Source of the DNA: Bradyrhizobium hereditatis
Lineage (GTDB): Bacteria > Pseudomonadota > Alphaproteobacteria > Rhizobiales > Xanthobacteraceae
Assembly (NCBI RefSeq): GCF_020329435.1
Contig: NZ_JAGKJK010000020.1
Coordinates: forward strand, 62,001-126,000
DNA: 64,000 bases
Direction: 5' to 3'
In this document: piece by piece, positions 8,671 through 17,868 of the stretch
How positions within the stretch are numbered: the first letter of the stretch is position 1
Layout of the letters: every line of letters starts with the position of its first letter
The notes under the pieces: generated by a model
Databases searched by the model: none
Told to the model about the DNA's origin: nothing
Seen by the model: the letters and a program-made list of their open reading frames with translations, nothing else
Translations under genes and position numbers: made by a program

Positions 8671-9861
8671 ATGCGCTCGCTCTGGCTTCAGGTGGCGGCG
8701 GTCACCACCATCAATCTCAAGAGCATTGGACAGCGGCGCTGGCTCTCGCTCTCGACCGTGATCGCGATCGCACTGGTCGTGATCGTCCTGCTCGCCTTCC
8801 TCGCAATGGCCAACGGCTTCCAGCGCACCATCGCGGGCTCCGGCGCCGATGACATCGCGATCGTGCTGCGGGCCGGCTCGCAGGCTGAAATCAACAGCAC
8901 GGTGAGCCGCGATCAGGTGCGCCTGATCGAAGACGGTCCCGGGATTGCGCGCGGCAGCGACGGCAAGCCTCTGATCTCGCCGGAACTCTATCTCGTGGTC
9001 GACGGCATCAAGCGCTCGACCAAGACCAAGGCCAATCTGCCGCTGCGCGGGATCGGCGAACAGGGTTCGGAGTCACGCAAGGGCATCACCATCACTGAAG
9101 GCCGCATGTTCAACCGCGGCAGCAATGAGGTGGTGGTTGGCAAGGCATTGCTGCGCGAGTTCGAAGGGCTCGATCTCGGCTCCACCGTTTCGTTCGGCGC
9201 CACGCGTTGGAACGTCGTCGGCATATTCGAGTCCGGCGGCAGCGTGTTTGAATCCGAGATCTGGGCCGATCTCAACGTGGTGCAGAGCCTGTTCAACCGC
9301 AACAACATCGTGCAGACCGTGCGCGCGCGCCTCACCGGCCCCGCTGCGCTGAATGAGCTCAAAAGCTACAGCGACAACGATCCGCGGCTGAAGCTCGATG
9401 TCAAATCCGAGGCAGCCTACTTCGCCGAACAGGCGTCGCAGACTTCCGACCTCATTCAGAAACTGGGCTGGCCGCTCGCAATCGCGATGGCGCTCGGCGC
9501 CATCGCCGGCGCCCTCAACACCATGTACTCGTCGGTCGCGTCGCGCGCGACGGAAATCGCAACGCTGCGCGCCATCGGCTTCGGCGGCTTTCCCGCCTTT
9601 GTCGGGACGCTCGCCGAATCGCTATTGCTCGCCGCCATCGGCGGCCTGTTGGGAGCCGCCGCCACCTATCTGATCTTCGACGGCGTCACGGCGTCGACCC
9701 TTGGCGGCAACTTCACGCAGGTGGTTTTCGACTTCAAGCTCAGTCCTTGGCTGATCGCCGAGGGCGTTGCGCTGGCGCTGATCGTGGGCTTGATCGGCGG
9801 GCTGTTTCCGGCGCTACGAGCCGCGCGGTTGCCGATCGTCGAGGGGCTGTACGCGAACTGA
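8671..9861 (+). CDS. ABC transporter permease, FtsX/MacB-type (second of two)
   Basis: 396 aa. The layout is the same as in the preceding gene: N-terminal membrane segment (about 25-48), periplasmic domain, then FtsX core with ASRATEIATLRAIGFGG and two further membrane helices. The presence of two distinct FtsX-type permeases plus one ATPase and one adaptor indicates a heterodimeric exporter rather than a single-chain MacB. It is the last gene of the operon. The following gene is convergent. Confidence 0.9.
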   Translation: MRSLWLQVAAVTTINLKSIGQRRWLSLSTVIAIALVVIVLLAFLAMANGFQRTIAGSGADDIAIVLRAGSQAEINSTVSRDQVRLIEDGPGIARGSDGKPLISPELYLVVDGIKRSTKTKANLPLRGIGEQGSESRKGITITEGRMFNRGSNEVVVGKALLREFEGLDLGSTVSFGATRWNVVGIFESGGSVFESEIWADLNVVQSLFNRNNIVQTVRARLTGPAALNELKSYSDNDPRLKLDVKSEAAYFAEQASQTSDLIQKLGWPLAIAMALGAIAGALNTMYSSVASRATEIATLRAIGFGGFPAFVGTLAESLLLAAIGGLLGAAATYLIFDGVTASTLGGNFTQVVFDFKLSPWLIAEGVALALIVGLIGGLFPALRAARLPIVEGLYAN

Positions 9862-9912
9862 TGCCGGCAAACACCTGTCGCGGCTTTGCCGGCCGGGCAC
9901 GTCGATGAATAT

Positions 9913-10581
9913 TTACGCCCGCCCCGCGCGCCAACCCATTTCCCAGAAATCTGCCTCGAGCCGGGTCGCTTCCTTGAAGATTGCGATCAGTTCGGCCTCG
10001 CGGGCGGGCGTGACGTAGCGGTCGGCGAGGCCATCCAGGTGTGCCCGCGCCTTCGCCGCGACCTCCTGGTACGGCGCACCGGCATATTCGGCGATCCAGC
10101 CATGATAGGGATTCGTCGCCCCCATCGCATTGGGCTTTGCGGCAAGCCGCGTCGCGATCTCCGCGTAGCCGATCACGCAGGGAGCCAGCGCCACTTTGAG
10201 CGCCAGCAGATCGCCGCGCATTCCCGCGTCGAGCACGTAGCGTGTATAGGCCAACATCTCGATCGCCGGAGGGGCTCGCTCGAGATCGTCGGGCGACAGA
10301 CCCCAGCCGGCGCAGAGCTTCACATGCAGGTTCATCTCGACGTCAAGAATCGCCGAGAGGCCCGCCGCCGCCTCACGCATGTCGGCGAGCCCGGGCGACT
10401 TGTAGACCGCGAGGGCGTAAGCGCGGGCGAACTCGATCAGGAACAAGTAGTCCTGAACGAGGTAGTGACGAAACGCCGCCTCAGGTAGCGAGCCATCCGC
10501 CACCCCCTCCGTGAAGGGGTGTTCGGTGTAAGCCCGCCACTCCGCGGATGCTTCTTTCTTGAGACGCTCGAAGAAACTCAC
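9913..10581 (-). CDS. tenA: TenA family protein (thiaminase II / aminopyrimidine aminohydrolase)
   Basis: 222 aa, all-helical TenA fold of normal length. TenA enzymes hydrolyse aminopyrimidine breakdown products of thiamin for salvage. Expected catalytic positions are visible: D44 (VQDYLF), C135 (APCVIGYAEI) and the C-terminal Glu in EADFWEMGW (E207). The presence of the Cys places it in the TenA_C class rather than the Cys-less TenA_E class. It stands alone, convergent with the exporter operon. No thiamin riboswitch was recognised upstream. Confidence 0.9.
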   Translation of the reverse strand: MSFFERLKKEASAEWRAYTEHPFTEGVADGSLPEAAFRHYLVQDYLFLIEFARAYALAVYKSPGLADMREAAAGLSAILDVEMNLHVKLCAGWGLSPDDLERAPPAIEMLAYTRYVLDAGMRGDLLALKVALAPCVIGYAEIATRLAAKPNAMGATNPYHGWIAEYAGAPYQEVAAKARAHLDGLADRYVTPAREAELIAIFKEATRLEADFWEMGWRAGRA

Positions 10582-10827
10582 GATCGCTCGCCGGCTCCCG
10601 CCTTCCAGGGTGTCTACGCGTTTCTAACAATAGTGCTTCGATATGGAGCCGGCCACTGCAGTTTCGGTAACAATTCTAGGACAGCTGTTTCGGCCGTCAT
10701 TTCGCCGTTGCAGACCCAGAACATTGGTCGCCCTAAAGTTGCACGACGCTTCAAATTGAGGGCTGCCAATTTCTGAAGTTCAGGTCACGAAAGCAACGCC
10801 GACGTATTCTTCCCTCGCATAACTGGC

Positions 10828-11805
10828 CTATTCTCCCTTGAGGCCGGTCGCGCGGATCAGGTCGCCCCATTTCCGCGTCTCGTCGTCGATGAACTTGCCG
10901 AAATCGGCGGCGGTGCCGGGATGTGCTTCCAGCCCCTGGGCGAGCAGCTTTTGCTTCACCTCAGGATCGGCTAGCGCGCGAATGATCTCGTTCTGCATCC
11001 GCCCGATGATCAGCTGCGGCGTGGCCGCTGGCACCATGAAGCCGAACCAGCCGGATGCAATCACATTGGGAAATCCCTGCTCGCGCAAGCTCGGCGCATC
11101 CGGATAGATCGCGCTGCGCTCGGCGGAAGCGACCCCAAGCACGCGGAAATCGCCGCTCTGAATGTGCGGCAGCGCCGTGCTGATCGCGGTCAAGGTAGCG
11201 TCGACGCGGCCGGCGAGCAGCTCCGTGTAAGCCATCGCATCGCCGCGGTACTGCACGTTAAGGCCCTTGACGCCGGCGTCCCGCAGCCACAGCTCGGCCG
11301 CCAGATGCGGCTGCGAGCCCGCGCCCGGAGAGGCGAAGGTCAGCCCATCGGCCTGCGACTTGCCGCGCGCGATCAGCTCCTGCAGGTTCGTGATACCCGC
11401 CTTGGCGTTGACGATCAGAAACAGCGGCGCCATCACCGCCATCGCCACCGGCTGCAGATCCTTGCGCTCGTATTTCAACTTTCCGAACAGTGCCTCGGCG
11501 GTGGCATAGGGCGCTGCCGCGTAGAGGAAGGTGTATCCATCGGGCATCGCACGCGCGACCATTTCGTTGGCGATGCGCGTGCCCGCTCCCGGCCTGTTCT
11601 CGACTATGAACTGCTGGTTGAAGCTGCGGCCAAACTGCTCGGCGAGAATACGCAGGGAAATGTCGTTGGATCCGCCAGCGCCATAAGGCGATATCAATCG
11701 GACCAGCCGCGACGGCCAATCGCCCTGGGCAAATGCCTCGTATCCGGAACTTGCGACAAAGCCGGCGGCAACGGTCCCCAGCATGGTTCGGCGTGTGATG
11801 TTCAT
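10828..11805 (-). CDS. Bug/TctC-type tripartite tricarboxylate transporter substrate-binding protein
   Basis: 325 aa from ATG 11805, preceded by GGGAGG about 6 nt upstream; a longer frame to 11949 has no comparable site. The N-terminus MNITRRTMLGTVAAGF is a Tat-like signal peptide ending near EAFAQ. The mature protein has the Bug hallmark RLVRLISPYGAGGSNDI. In this family the protein captures carboxylates in the periplasm for TctAB-type permeases or for signalling. No tctAB genes are nearby, so it is an orphan. It is divergent from a LysR gene, which probably controls it. Confidence 0.9.
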   Translation of the reverse strand: MNITRRTMLGTVAAGFVASSGYEAFAQGDWPSRLVRLISPYGAGGSNDISLRILAEQFGRSFNQQFIVENRPGAGTRIANEMVARAMPDGYTFLYAAAPYATAEALFGKLKYERKDLQPVAMAVMAPLFLIVNAKAGITNLQELIARGKSQADGLTFASPGAGSQPHLAAELWLRDAGVKGLNVQYRGDAMAYTELLAGRVDATLTAISTALPHIQSGDFRVLGVASAERSAIYPDAPSLREQGFPNVIASGWFGFMVPAATPQLIIGRMQNEIIRALADPEVKQKLLAQGLEAHPGTAADFGKFIDDETRKWGDLIRATGLKGE

Positions 11806-12014
11806 GAATGCCTCCCGGGAATGAGCTACGGCGCGATTCGGCGCGTCCATCCCATTTTCATCGAGCCGCATTGATACGATCGCGTCGCCGCTTCGCCTGG
11901 CCCTTGTTATCGAGGGCGCAACGATAGAGACGCGATTTCTATTGAACAATGCGTACTTTTTGACCGATTAATAAGCCTGGCCTATGAATTCCGAAACAAG
12001 ATGAGGCGCGGGCG
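11806..12014. promoter_or_regulatory. divergent promoter region between Bug-type binding protein and lysR genes
   Basis: 209 bases between two divergent start codons. This is the classical position for a LysR-type operator controlling both genes. The stretch 11935-11990 is AT-richer than its surroundings. I could not fix a T-N11-A site or -35/-10 boxes with confidence. Confidence 0.4.
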
Positions 12015-12947
12015 ATGGCGATGGATGTGACACTGCGGCAGTTGCGCGCCTATCTGGCCGTGCTTGACACCGCGAGCTTCTCGGAAGCCGCCAAGGCCAT
12101 GCACCTGTCGCAGGCCGCGCTATCAGGCCTGATCAAGGAGCTCGAAAGCCGCGTCGGCGTCCGCCTGCTCGACCGTACCACCCGCAAGGTCTCCGCATCT
12201 GCCGTCGGCGAGATCTTCGCGCCGATGGCGCGGCGCGTGCTTTCAAATTTGGATGACGCGCTGGAGAATCTCACTAATCTCAAGGAGCTCCGCCGCGGGC
12301 TCGTGCGCGTCGCGGCACCCGAGACGCTATCCTGCACGCTGCTGCCGGAGCTGATCTCCGCGTACAATGGCAGTCATCCCGGCGTGGACGTCCGCTTCGA
12401 CGACGTGCCGATTCAGGAGGTGTTGGCCGGCCTGCAGAACGGCTCGGTCGACATCGGCTTCGGGCCAGCCGGTGTCGTTCCTGATCAATCCGTCGAGATG
12501 CACATGATTTGCGCCGATCCGCTCTGCGTGGCGCTCCGCAGCGATGACCCGCTGTCAAAAGGCAAATCGGTCAGTTGGAAGGATCTGCGCGAGCGGCCGC
12601 TGCTCAACTACATGCCCAACATCACCATCAACGTGTTGAGCCACGTGCCGCCGCGGCATCACCCTAAGGAATTGGTGGCGGTGCACCGGGTGAACACCGC
12701 GCTCTCGATGCTTCGGGTGAGGCAAGGCGCCGTGATCTGCCCTTCCATGGCGGAGCCGCTTGTGCGCGGTTTCGGACTGAAATTCATGCCGCTCACGCAA
12801 CCCATCGTCAAATGGAAGATCGCGATGTTCGTGCGGAACAGCACATCGCTTTCGCCTGCCGTGGAGAGTTTACGCGACTTCACGCTCGACTTCAGTCCGA
12901 ACTGGGCGGCCACTGGATTCGAGCGCCGCCGCGCGACCGAGCGCTAG
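12015..12947 (+). CDS. LysR family transcriptional regulator
   Basis: 310 aa. The N-terminal winged HTH (about 5-65) has the family pattern TLRQLRAYLAVLDTASFSEA, HLSQAALSGLIKELE and LLDRTTRKV. The C-terminal effector-binding region (about 95-300) begins LVRVAAPETLSCTLLPELI. It is divergently oriented from the Bug-type binding protein gene, the usual arrangement for a regulator and its target. The effector is unknown and is probably a carboxylate. Confidence 0.92.
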   Translation: MAMDVTLRQLRAYLAVLDTASFSEAAKAMHLSQAALSGLIKELESRVGVRLLDRTTRKVSASAVGEIFAPMARRVLSNLDDALENLTNLKELRRGLVRVAAPETLSCTLLPELISAYNGSHPGVDVRFDDVPIQEVLAGLQNGSVDIGFGPAGVVPDQSVEMHMICADPLCVALRSDDPLSKGKSVSWKDLRERPLLNYMPNITINVLSHVPPRHHPKELVAVHRVNTALSMLRVRQGAVICPSMAEPLVRGFGLKFMPLTQPIVKWKIAMFVRNSTSLSPAVESLRDFTLDFSPNWAATGFERRRATER

Positions 12948-13026
12948 ACAACTGCCTTGCGAAGTGCATCGTCCGACAATTCGGCACAGTGGCACGGCAT
13001 CACAGCTTACGAACACGCGGCGAGCT

Positions 13027-13773
13027 TCAGGCCAGGAACTCCACCGCGCCCGTTTCGAGATTGTACATTGCTCCGGCAATATCGATGCTGTCTTTGGATT
13101 CCAGCTCGGCAAGGATCGGGCTGCCCTTCCGAATGTTTGCGACAGTCATCTCAACATTCGTTCGCGCGACAGCGTTGACGAAGTCGTAGTTCTTCGCGGA
13201 ACGCTCGCCCGCGTATTTCGTCGCTTCCACTGCCGGTTTAATCTTGCTGAGCAATCCCGTTAGGTTGCCCAGCTCGGCATTATCGATCGCGCCCTTGATC
13301 GCACCACACGCGGTGTGGCCCATTACGAGCACGACCTTCGCGCCGGCAAGTTTGCAGGCAAACTCGAGGCTGCCGAGAATATCGGCGTTTTCGACATTGC
13401 CGGCAACGCGGCAGTTGAAGATGTCGCCGATGCCTAGATCCATAATCACCTCGGCCGGTGCACGGGAGTCGATACAGGTCAGCAACGCCGCGGCAGGATA
13501 TTGCCCCGATGCGCTTGCCTTCTGCTCACGAAGATAGTTGCGCTCCTTTCTTTCGCCTCGGCGAAAGCGCTGGTTTCCATTCTTCATGACCTGGATGATT
13601 TGATCCGGCGTCATTCTATCCCGCTGCGCCTTGGACAGCGCGTCGGCATAGGCCGGAGCCAAAAAGCCGCCGGCTCCGGCTAGCCCCAGAGCGGATGCGC
13701 TACCCGCCATGTTGAGAAAATTCCGGCGACCTAAACAGTTGCAGTCCCGAGGATGCTCGTATTTCTGGCGCAT
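13027..13773 (-). CDS. beta-carbonic anhydrase, Tat-exported
   Basis: 248 aa. It catalyses CO2/bicarbonate interconversion. Zinc ligands and the Asp-Arg dyad are intact: C100-I-D102-S-R104 and H153-T-A-C156 (GHTACGAIKGA). The N-terminus carries a twin-arginine motif (GRRNFLNMAG) and a hydrophobic stretch ending LAPAYA, so the enzyme should fold in the cytoplasm and be exported. About 50 extra N-terminal residues relative to cytosolic beta-CAs are explained by this signal. The gene is a single transcription unit, with its upstream region facing the BVMO fusion gene. Confidence 0.92.
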   Translation of the reverse strand: MRQKYEHPRDCNCLGRRNFLNMAGSASALGLAGAGGFLAPAYADALSKAQRDRMTPDQIIQVMKNGNQRFRRGERKERNYLREQKASASGQYPAAALLTCIDSRAPAEVIMDLGIGDIFNCRVAGNVENADILGSLEFACKLAGAKVVLVMGHTACGAIKGAIDNAELGNLTGLLSKIKPAVEATKYAGERSAKNYDFVNAVARTNVEMTVANIRKGSPILAELESKDSIDIAGAMYNLETGAVEFLA

Positions 13774-14234
13774 AGGTTATCTCCCACGAGTGGCTATGCT
13801 GTCAGCCACGGTCGCCTTCACCCATGACCGCAGCTCCAACCCTCCAACCTAGTTTAGCCCTGAGTGTCCGCTCAATACCGGCGCTTTTTTCACGTGCAGC
13901 AGCAAGGCTTGTGCGCACAAGTGCATCACGTGCGGAGCGATACTGAACCTTGGCAGATGATGGCGCGCGCTCGAATGGAAATGACGCGCTCACGGAACTC
14001 TCCATTCCTCAGCGTCGACGAGCCAAATACCAATAAGACAACTTATCAGAACTTCGCATAGCACTTCAATGGAAGTGAGGGAAAGCCTCGCGGCCCTGCT
14101 CGGTGGCGCCTGCAAAACATAAAGCTTGTCAAAGCGCGTCGGCAGGAAGCTACCGAAGATTGAATTTGGCCTGATGACAAACTGGCCATGCGGCAGTAGC
14201 CTACCCGCAAACATAAAACACACGGAGGAGTGGC
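13774..14234. promoter_or_regulatory. divergent intergenic region (carbonic anhydrase / BVMO-esterase)
   Basis: About 460 bases separate two divergent genes and must contain both promoters. GGAGGAG at 14223-14229 is the ribosome binding site of the BVMO fusion. Short open frames in the stretch have no family resemblance. No operator or promoter could be assigned. Confidence 0.4.
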
Positions 14235-16913
14235 ATGCCAGACGCAGCGGTCGCAGCACGTTCTTCTGAAACGACCAACAGCGGCACAACGCAACAGGTC
14301 GATGTCGCCGTGGTCGGCGCCGGATTTGCCGGTCTTTATCTCCTGCATCGCTTGCGCAAGGCCGGCTTCTCCGCGGTCGTAATCGAGGAAGCCGGCGATG
14401 TCGGCGGCACCTGGTACTGGAATCGCTATCCCGGCGCGCGCTGCGACATCCAGACCATCGACTACAGCTACACCTTCGATCCGGAGCTGGAGAGTGCGTG
14501 GAAATGGTCGGAGAAATACGCCACCCAACCGGAAATCCTGCGCTATCTCGGCTTCGTCGCCGACCGTTACGATCTGCGGCGCGACATCCGCTTCGACACC
14601 AAGGTCATATCGGCCAATTGGGATGAGAGCGCGCAGCGCTGGCAGCTCACAACAAGCAACGGCGCCAGCGTTTCCTGCCGCTATTACATCATGGCGACCG
14701 GCTGCCTCTCCGCGCCCAAGCCGCCGGAGATCGACGGCGTCAAGGATTTTAAGGGCGAAGTGTACTTCACCGGCCGCTGGCCGCATGAAGAGGTCAAGCT
14801 CGCCGGCAAGCGCATCGCCGTGATCGGCACGGGATCGTCGGGCATCCAGGCGATTCCGCTGCTCGCGGAGCAGGCGGCGCATCTCACGGTATTCCAGCGC
14901 ACGCCGAACTTCGCCATGCCCGCCCATAATGGTCCTGCGCCGGCCGATCGCCTCGCGATGCTGGAAGGCGACCGCGCCGCGTATCGCGAGCAGGCGCGCT
15001 GGTCGCTCGCGGGCGTCCCCTACCCGCAACAGATGGCGGTGAGCTGGCAACTCACCGATGCCGAGCGCCGCGAGCGCTTCGAAAAGGCGTGGGCCACCGG
15101 CGATCTCGTCTACATCCTGACCCAGCTCTGGGCCGACCAGGGTGTCGATGTCGACGGCAATGCGCTCGTCGCCGACCTGATCCGCGAAAAAATCCGCGAG
15201 ATCGTCAAGGATCCCGAGACGGCCGAAGCCCTGACTCCGCGCGACCATCCGTTCGGCGCCAAGCGTCCCTGCCTCGATACCAACTACTACGCCACCTATA
15301 ACCGCCCCAACGTGACGCTGGTGAATTTGCGGCAGGAGCCGATCACGACAATCACCGCATCCGGCATCACAACCGACAAACGCACGTTCGATGTCGACAT
15401 GATCGTGTTCGCGACCGGCTTCGACGCGATGACCGGCGCGGTCAAGGCGGTGCATCCGATCACCGGCCGTGGTGGCAAGTCGCTGTCCGACGTCTGGGCC
15501 AACGGCCCACAGACCTATCTCGGTCTCACCGTCGCGGGCTTCCCCAACCTGTTCCTGATCACCGGACCGGGTAGCCCGTCGGTGCTGTCGAACATGGCGG
15601 TCTCGATCGAGCAGCATGTCGACTGGGTGGTCGACAGGCTGGCCGCAATGCGCGAGGCCGGCTTCACCACCATCGAGGCAACCGAAACAGCGCAGGCTGG
15701 CTGGGCGCAGCACATGGCCGACTGTTCGATGCTCACGCTGCATCGGCTCGCCAACACCTGGTACACAGGCGCCAACGTTCCTGGCAAGGCGTGGGGCGTA
15801 ATGCCATATTGTGGTGGCGTCGGCCCATACCGCAGCATCTGCAATGAAGTCGTCGCGCGCGGCATGCTCGGCTTCCGGATGACCGGTCCTGATGTTGCCG
15901 AACAATGCAACGACGGCAAGGTTGTACACCTGCAGCCGGACGTACGGCTCGTGCTTGGCATGCTGACGGAGATGAACCTTCCGGTCATCGAGCAGCTGGG
16001 CGCGCAGGGCGCGCGCGACTTTCTCACCGAGTTCAACAAGGGCCGTCCCGCTGGACGGCCGGTCGGCGAAGTCGGGGACGGCGTGGTGCACGGCGCCGAT
16101 GGTCTGTTGCCGTATCGACTCTATCGGCCGGCAACGCCTGGGCCGCATCCGATCGTAGTCTATTTCCATGGCGGCGGCTGGGTGCTGGGCGACGAGCAGT
16201 CCGATGATCCGTTCTGCCGTGACCTCTGCCGGCGCAGCGGCATGATCGTCGTCAGCGTCGGCTATCGTCATGCGCCGGAGCATCGTTTCCCGGCGGCAGC
16301 CGAGGATGGCTATGCGGCGACGCGCTGGATCGCCGAGCATGCGGTTGAACTTGGCGGCAGGCCCGGACCGGTACTGGTCGCAGGCTGGAGCGCTGGCGGC
16401 AACATCGCGGCCGTCACCTGCCAGCTCGCGCGCGACCGTGGCGGGCCGGAGATTGCGGGCCAACTCCTGATCTGCCCGGTCACCGATTGCAGGTTCGACC
16501 GCCCCTCCTACACCGAGAATGCGGTCCGCTATTTCCTGACGCGCTCGATGATGTTCTGGTTCTGGGACATCTATTGCTCGCCAGCCGACCGCACCGATCC
16601 GCGCGTTGCGCCGCTCCGCGGCAATCTCGCCGGCCTGCCGCCGGCATTCGTCGCTACCTGCGAGTTCGATCCCTTGCGCGACGAGGGCATAGAATATGCG
16701 GAAGGACTGGCGGCGGCCGGCGTCCCGGTCGAGCAGCTGCAGGCGCGCGGCCATATCCACACCTCGCTCATGATGGTGGACGTGGTGATCACCGGCGTCA
16801 GCGCACGCGTGAAAATGGCCGAAGCCCTGCGCGGCTTTGCGGGGCTGCCGAAGAAGCTGGAGGAGACCGACCAGGACCTCTCGCCGATCGCGGTCAACGC
16901 GGCTGCGGAGTAA
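14235..16913 (+). CDS. Baeyer-Villiger-type flavin monooxygenase fused to HSL-family alpha/beta-hydrolase
   Basis: 892 aa in one uninterrupted frame. Residues 20-550 are a class B flavoprotein monooxygenase: FAD loop GAGFAG (28-33), BVMO motif GGTWYWNRYPGARCD (57-71) and NADPH loop GTGSSG (198-203). The second fingerprint reads FKGEVYFTGRWP (172-183), with Phe178 where BVMOs have His. Residues about 615-870 are a hormone-sensitive-lipase-family hydrolase: oxyanion HGGG (645-648), nucleophile GWSAG (S719), D812 in FDPLRDEG and H842 in GHIHTS, so its triad looks complete. The domain order suggests that a ketone is oxygenated to an ester or lactone and then hydrolysed by the same chain. A PhyH dioxygenase follows. 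The substrate is unknown. Confidence 0.88.
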   Translation: MPDAAVAARSSETTNSGTTQQVDVAVVGAGFAGLYLLHRLRKAGFSAVVIEEAGDVGGTWYWNRYPGARCDIQTIDYSYTFDPELESAWKWSEKYATQPEILRYLGFVADRYDLRRDIRFDTKVISANWDESAQRWQLTTSNGASVSCRYYIMATGCLSAPKPPEIDGVKDFKGEVYFTGRWPHEEVKLAGKRIAVIGTGSSGIQAIPLLAEQAAHLTVFQRTPNFAMPAHNGPAPADRLAMLEGDRAAYREQARWSLAGVPYPQQMAVSWQLTDAERRERFEKAWATGDLVYILTQLWADQGVDVDGNALVADLIREKIREIVKDPETAEALTPRDHPFGAKRPCLDTNYYATYNRPNVTLVNLRQEPITTITASGITTDKRTFDVDMIVFATGFDAMTGAVKAVHPITGRGGKSLSDVWANGPQTYLGLTVAGFPNLFLITGPGSPSVLSNMAVSIEQHVDWVVDRLAAMREAGFTTIEATETAQAGWAQHMADCSMLTLHRLANTWYTGANVPGKAWGVMPYCGGVGPYRSICNEVVARGMLGFRMTGPDVAEQCNDGKVVHLQPDVRLVLGMLTEMNLPVIEQLGAQGARDFLTEFNKGRPAGRPVGEVGDGVVHGADGLLPYRLYRPATPGPHPIVVYFHGGGWVLGDEQSDDPFCRDLCRRSGMIVVSVGYRHAPEHRFPAAAEDGYAATRWIAEHAVELGGRPGPVLVAGWSAGGNIAAVTCQLARDRGGPEIAGQLLICPVTDCRFDRPSYTENAVRYFLTRSMMFWFWDIYCSPADRTDPRVAPLRGNLAGLPPAFVATCEFDPLRDEGIEYAEGLAAAGVPVEQLQARGHIHTSLMMVDVVITGVSARVKMAEALRGFAGLPKKLEETDQDLSPIAVNAAAE

Positions 16914-16979
16914 CGCGCAAGGCAGCGCGGGCCGCTCGGCTAATTCCGAGCGGCCGCAAGCTCGCGAAGGAGAGCGCCA

Positions 16980-17831
16980 ATGGCGACGACAGCGGAGCAA
17001 GTATCCCCCTGGCTCAAGGGACGATCGTTCGCTTCCTGGCGGGAAGAGTTCGACCAGCGCGGTTACTTGATCTTTGAACGCGTTCTTGCGCCCGATCGCG
17101 TCGCCGAAATCCGCGCGGCGCTGGCGCCGCATCTGGCGCGCGAGCTGTTCGGCCGCAACGACTTCGAAGGCACGAAGACGAACCGCGTGTACGCCCTGCT
17201 GGCGAAATCGCCGATTTTCGCCGAGCTCGTGATCCATCCGCTCGCCCTCGCCTTTGTCGAAGCTGAACTCGGCGAGAGCTGCCTGTTGTCTGCCCTGCTC
17301 GCGATCAATCTGCATCCCGGCGAGACCGTGCAGCCCTGGCACTTTGACGACAGTGGCATCAAAATTCCGCGGCCGCGGCCTGCGCTGGGCATCAGCACGT
17401 TCTGGGCAATTGACGACACGACCGAGCAGAACGGCGCCACCGAAATCATTCCGGGAAGCCATCTGTGGGATGGGGAGTATATCGAGGGCGCGGTGAAGCC
17501 CGCTCACTTCACCAACGAAGCCGCTCACGAGGAAGGCGATCGGCCGGACGCGATCAAGCTGGTCATGCCGTCCGGATCGCTCGCCATCACCAAGGGAACG
17601 CTGTGGCACCGGGGCGGCGCCAACCGCTCGGACCGTCCGCGCCTCATCATCACGCCACAATACTGCGTCGGCTGGGCGCGGCAGCTCGAGAACATGGCGC
17701 TCGCTGTCCCTGCCGAACTGGCTAGCCAATTGCCCGAGCGCGCCCGCGAGCTGATCGGCTATTCGATCCATCCGCCCTTCATGGGCTACGTCGACGGCGT
17801 CCATCCGCGTCGGCTGCTGCACCCGCAGTGA
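16980..17831 (+). CDS. phytanoyl-CoA dioxygenase (PhyH) family protein
   Basis: 283 aa, with AAGGAG about 7 nt upstream of ATG. It is a predicted Fe(II)/2-oxoglutarate oxygenase. The metal triad is visible as H121-F-D123 (QPWHFDD) and H210 (GTLWHRGGAN), with a 2-oxoglutarate-binding Arg candidate at R219-R221. The double-stranded beta-helix core covers about 100-230. It lies 66 nt after the BVMO-esterase gene on the same strand and is probably co-transcribed. That context points to hydroxylation of the same terpenoid-, steroid- or alkyl-ketone-like substrate. Confidence 0.88.
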   Translation: MATTAEQVSPWLKGRSFASWREEFDQRGYLIFERVLAPDRVAEIRAALAPHLARELFGRNDFEGTKTNRVYALLAKSPIFAELVIHPLALAFVEAELGESCLLSALLAINLHPGETVQPWHFDDSGIKIPRPRPALGISTFWAIDDTTEQNGATEIIPGSHLWDGEYIEGAVKPAHFTNEAAHEEGDRPDAIKLVMPSGSLAITKGTLWHRGGANRSDRPRLIITPQYCVGWARQLENMALAVPAELASQLPERARELIGYSIHPPFMGYVDGVHPRRLLHPQ

Positions 17832-17868
17832 CGGTACGGACGGCGAAGTCCGGATCAGACAGACGAAA

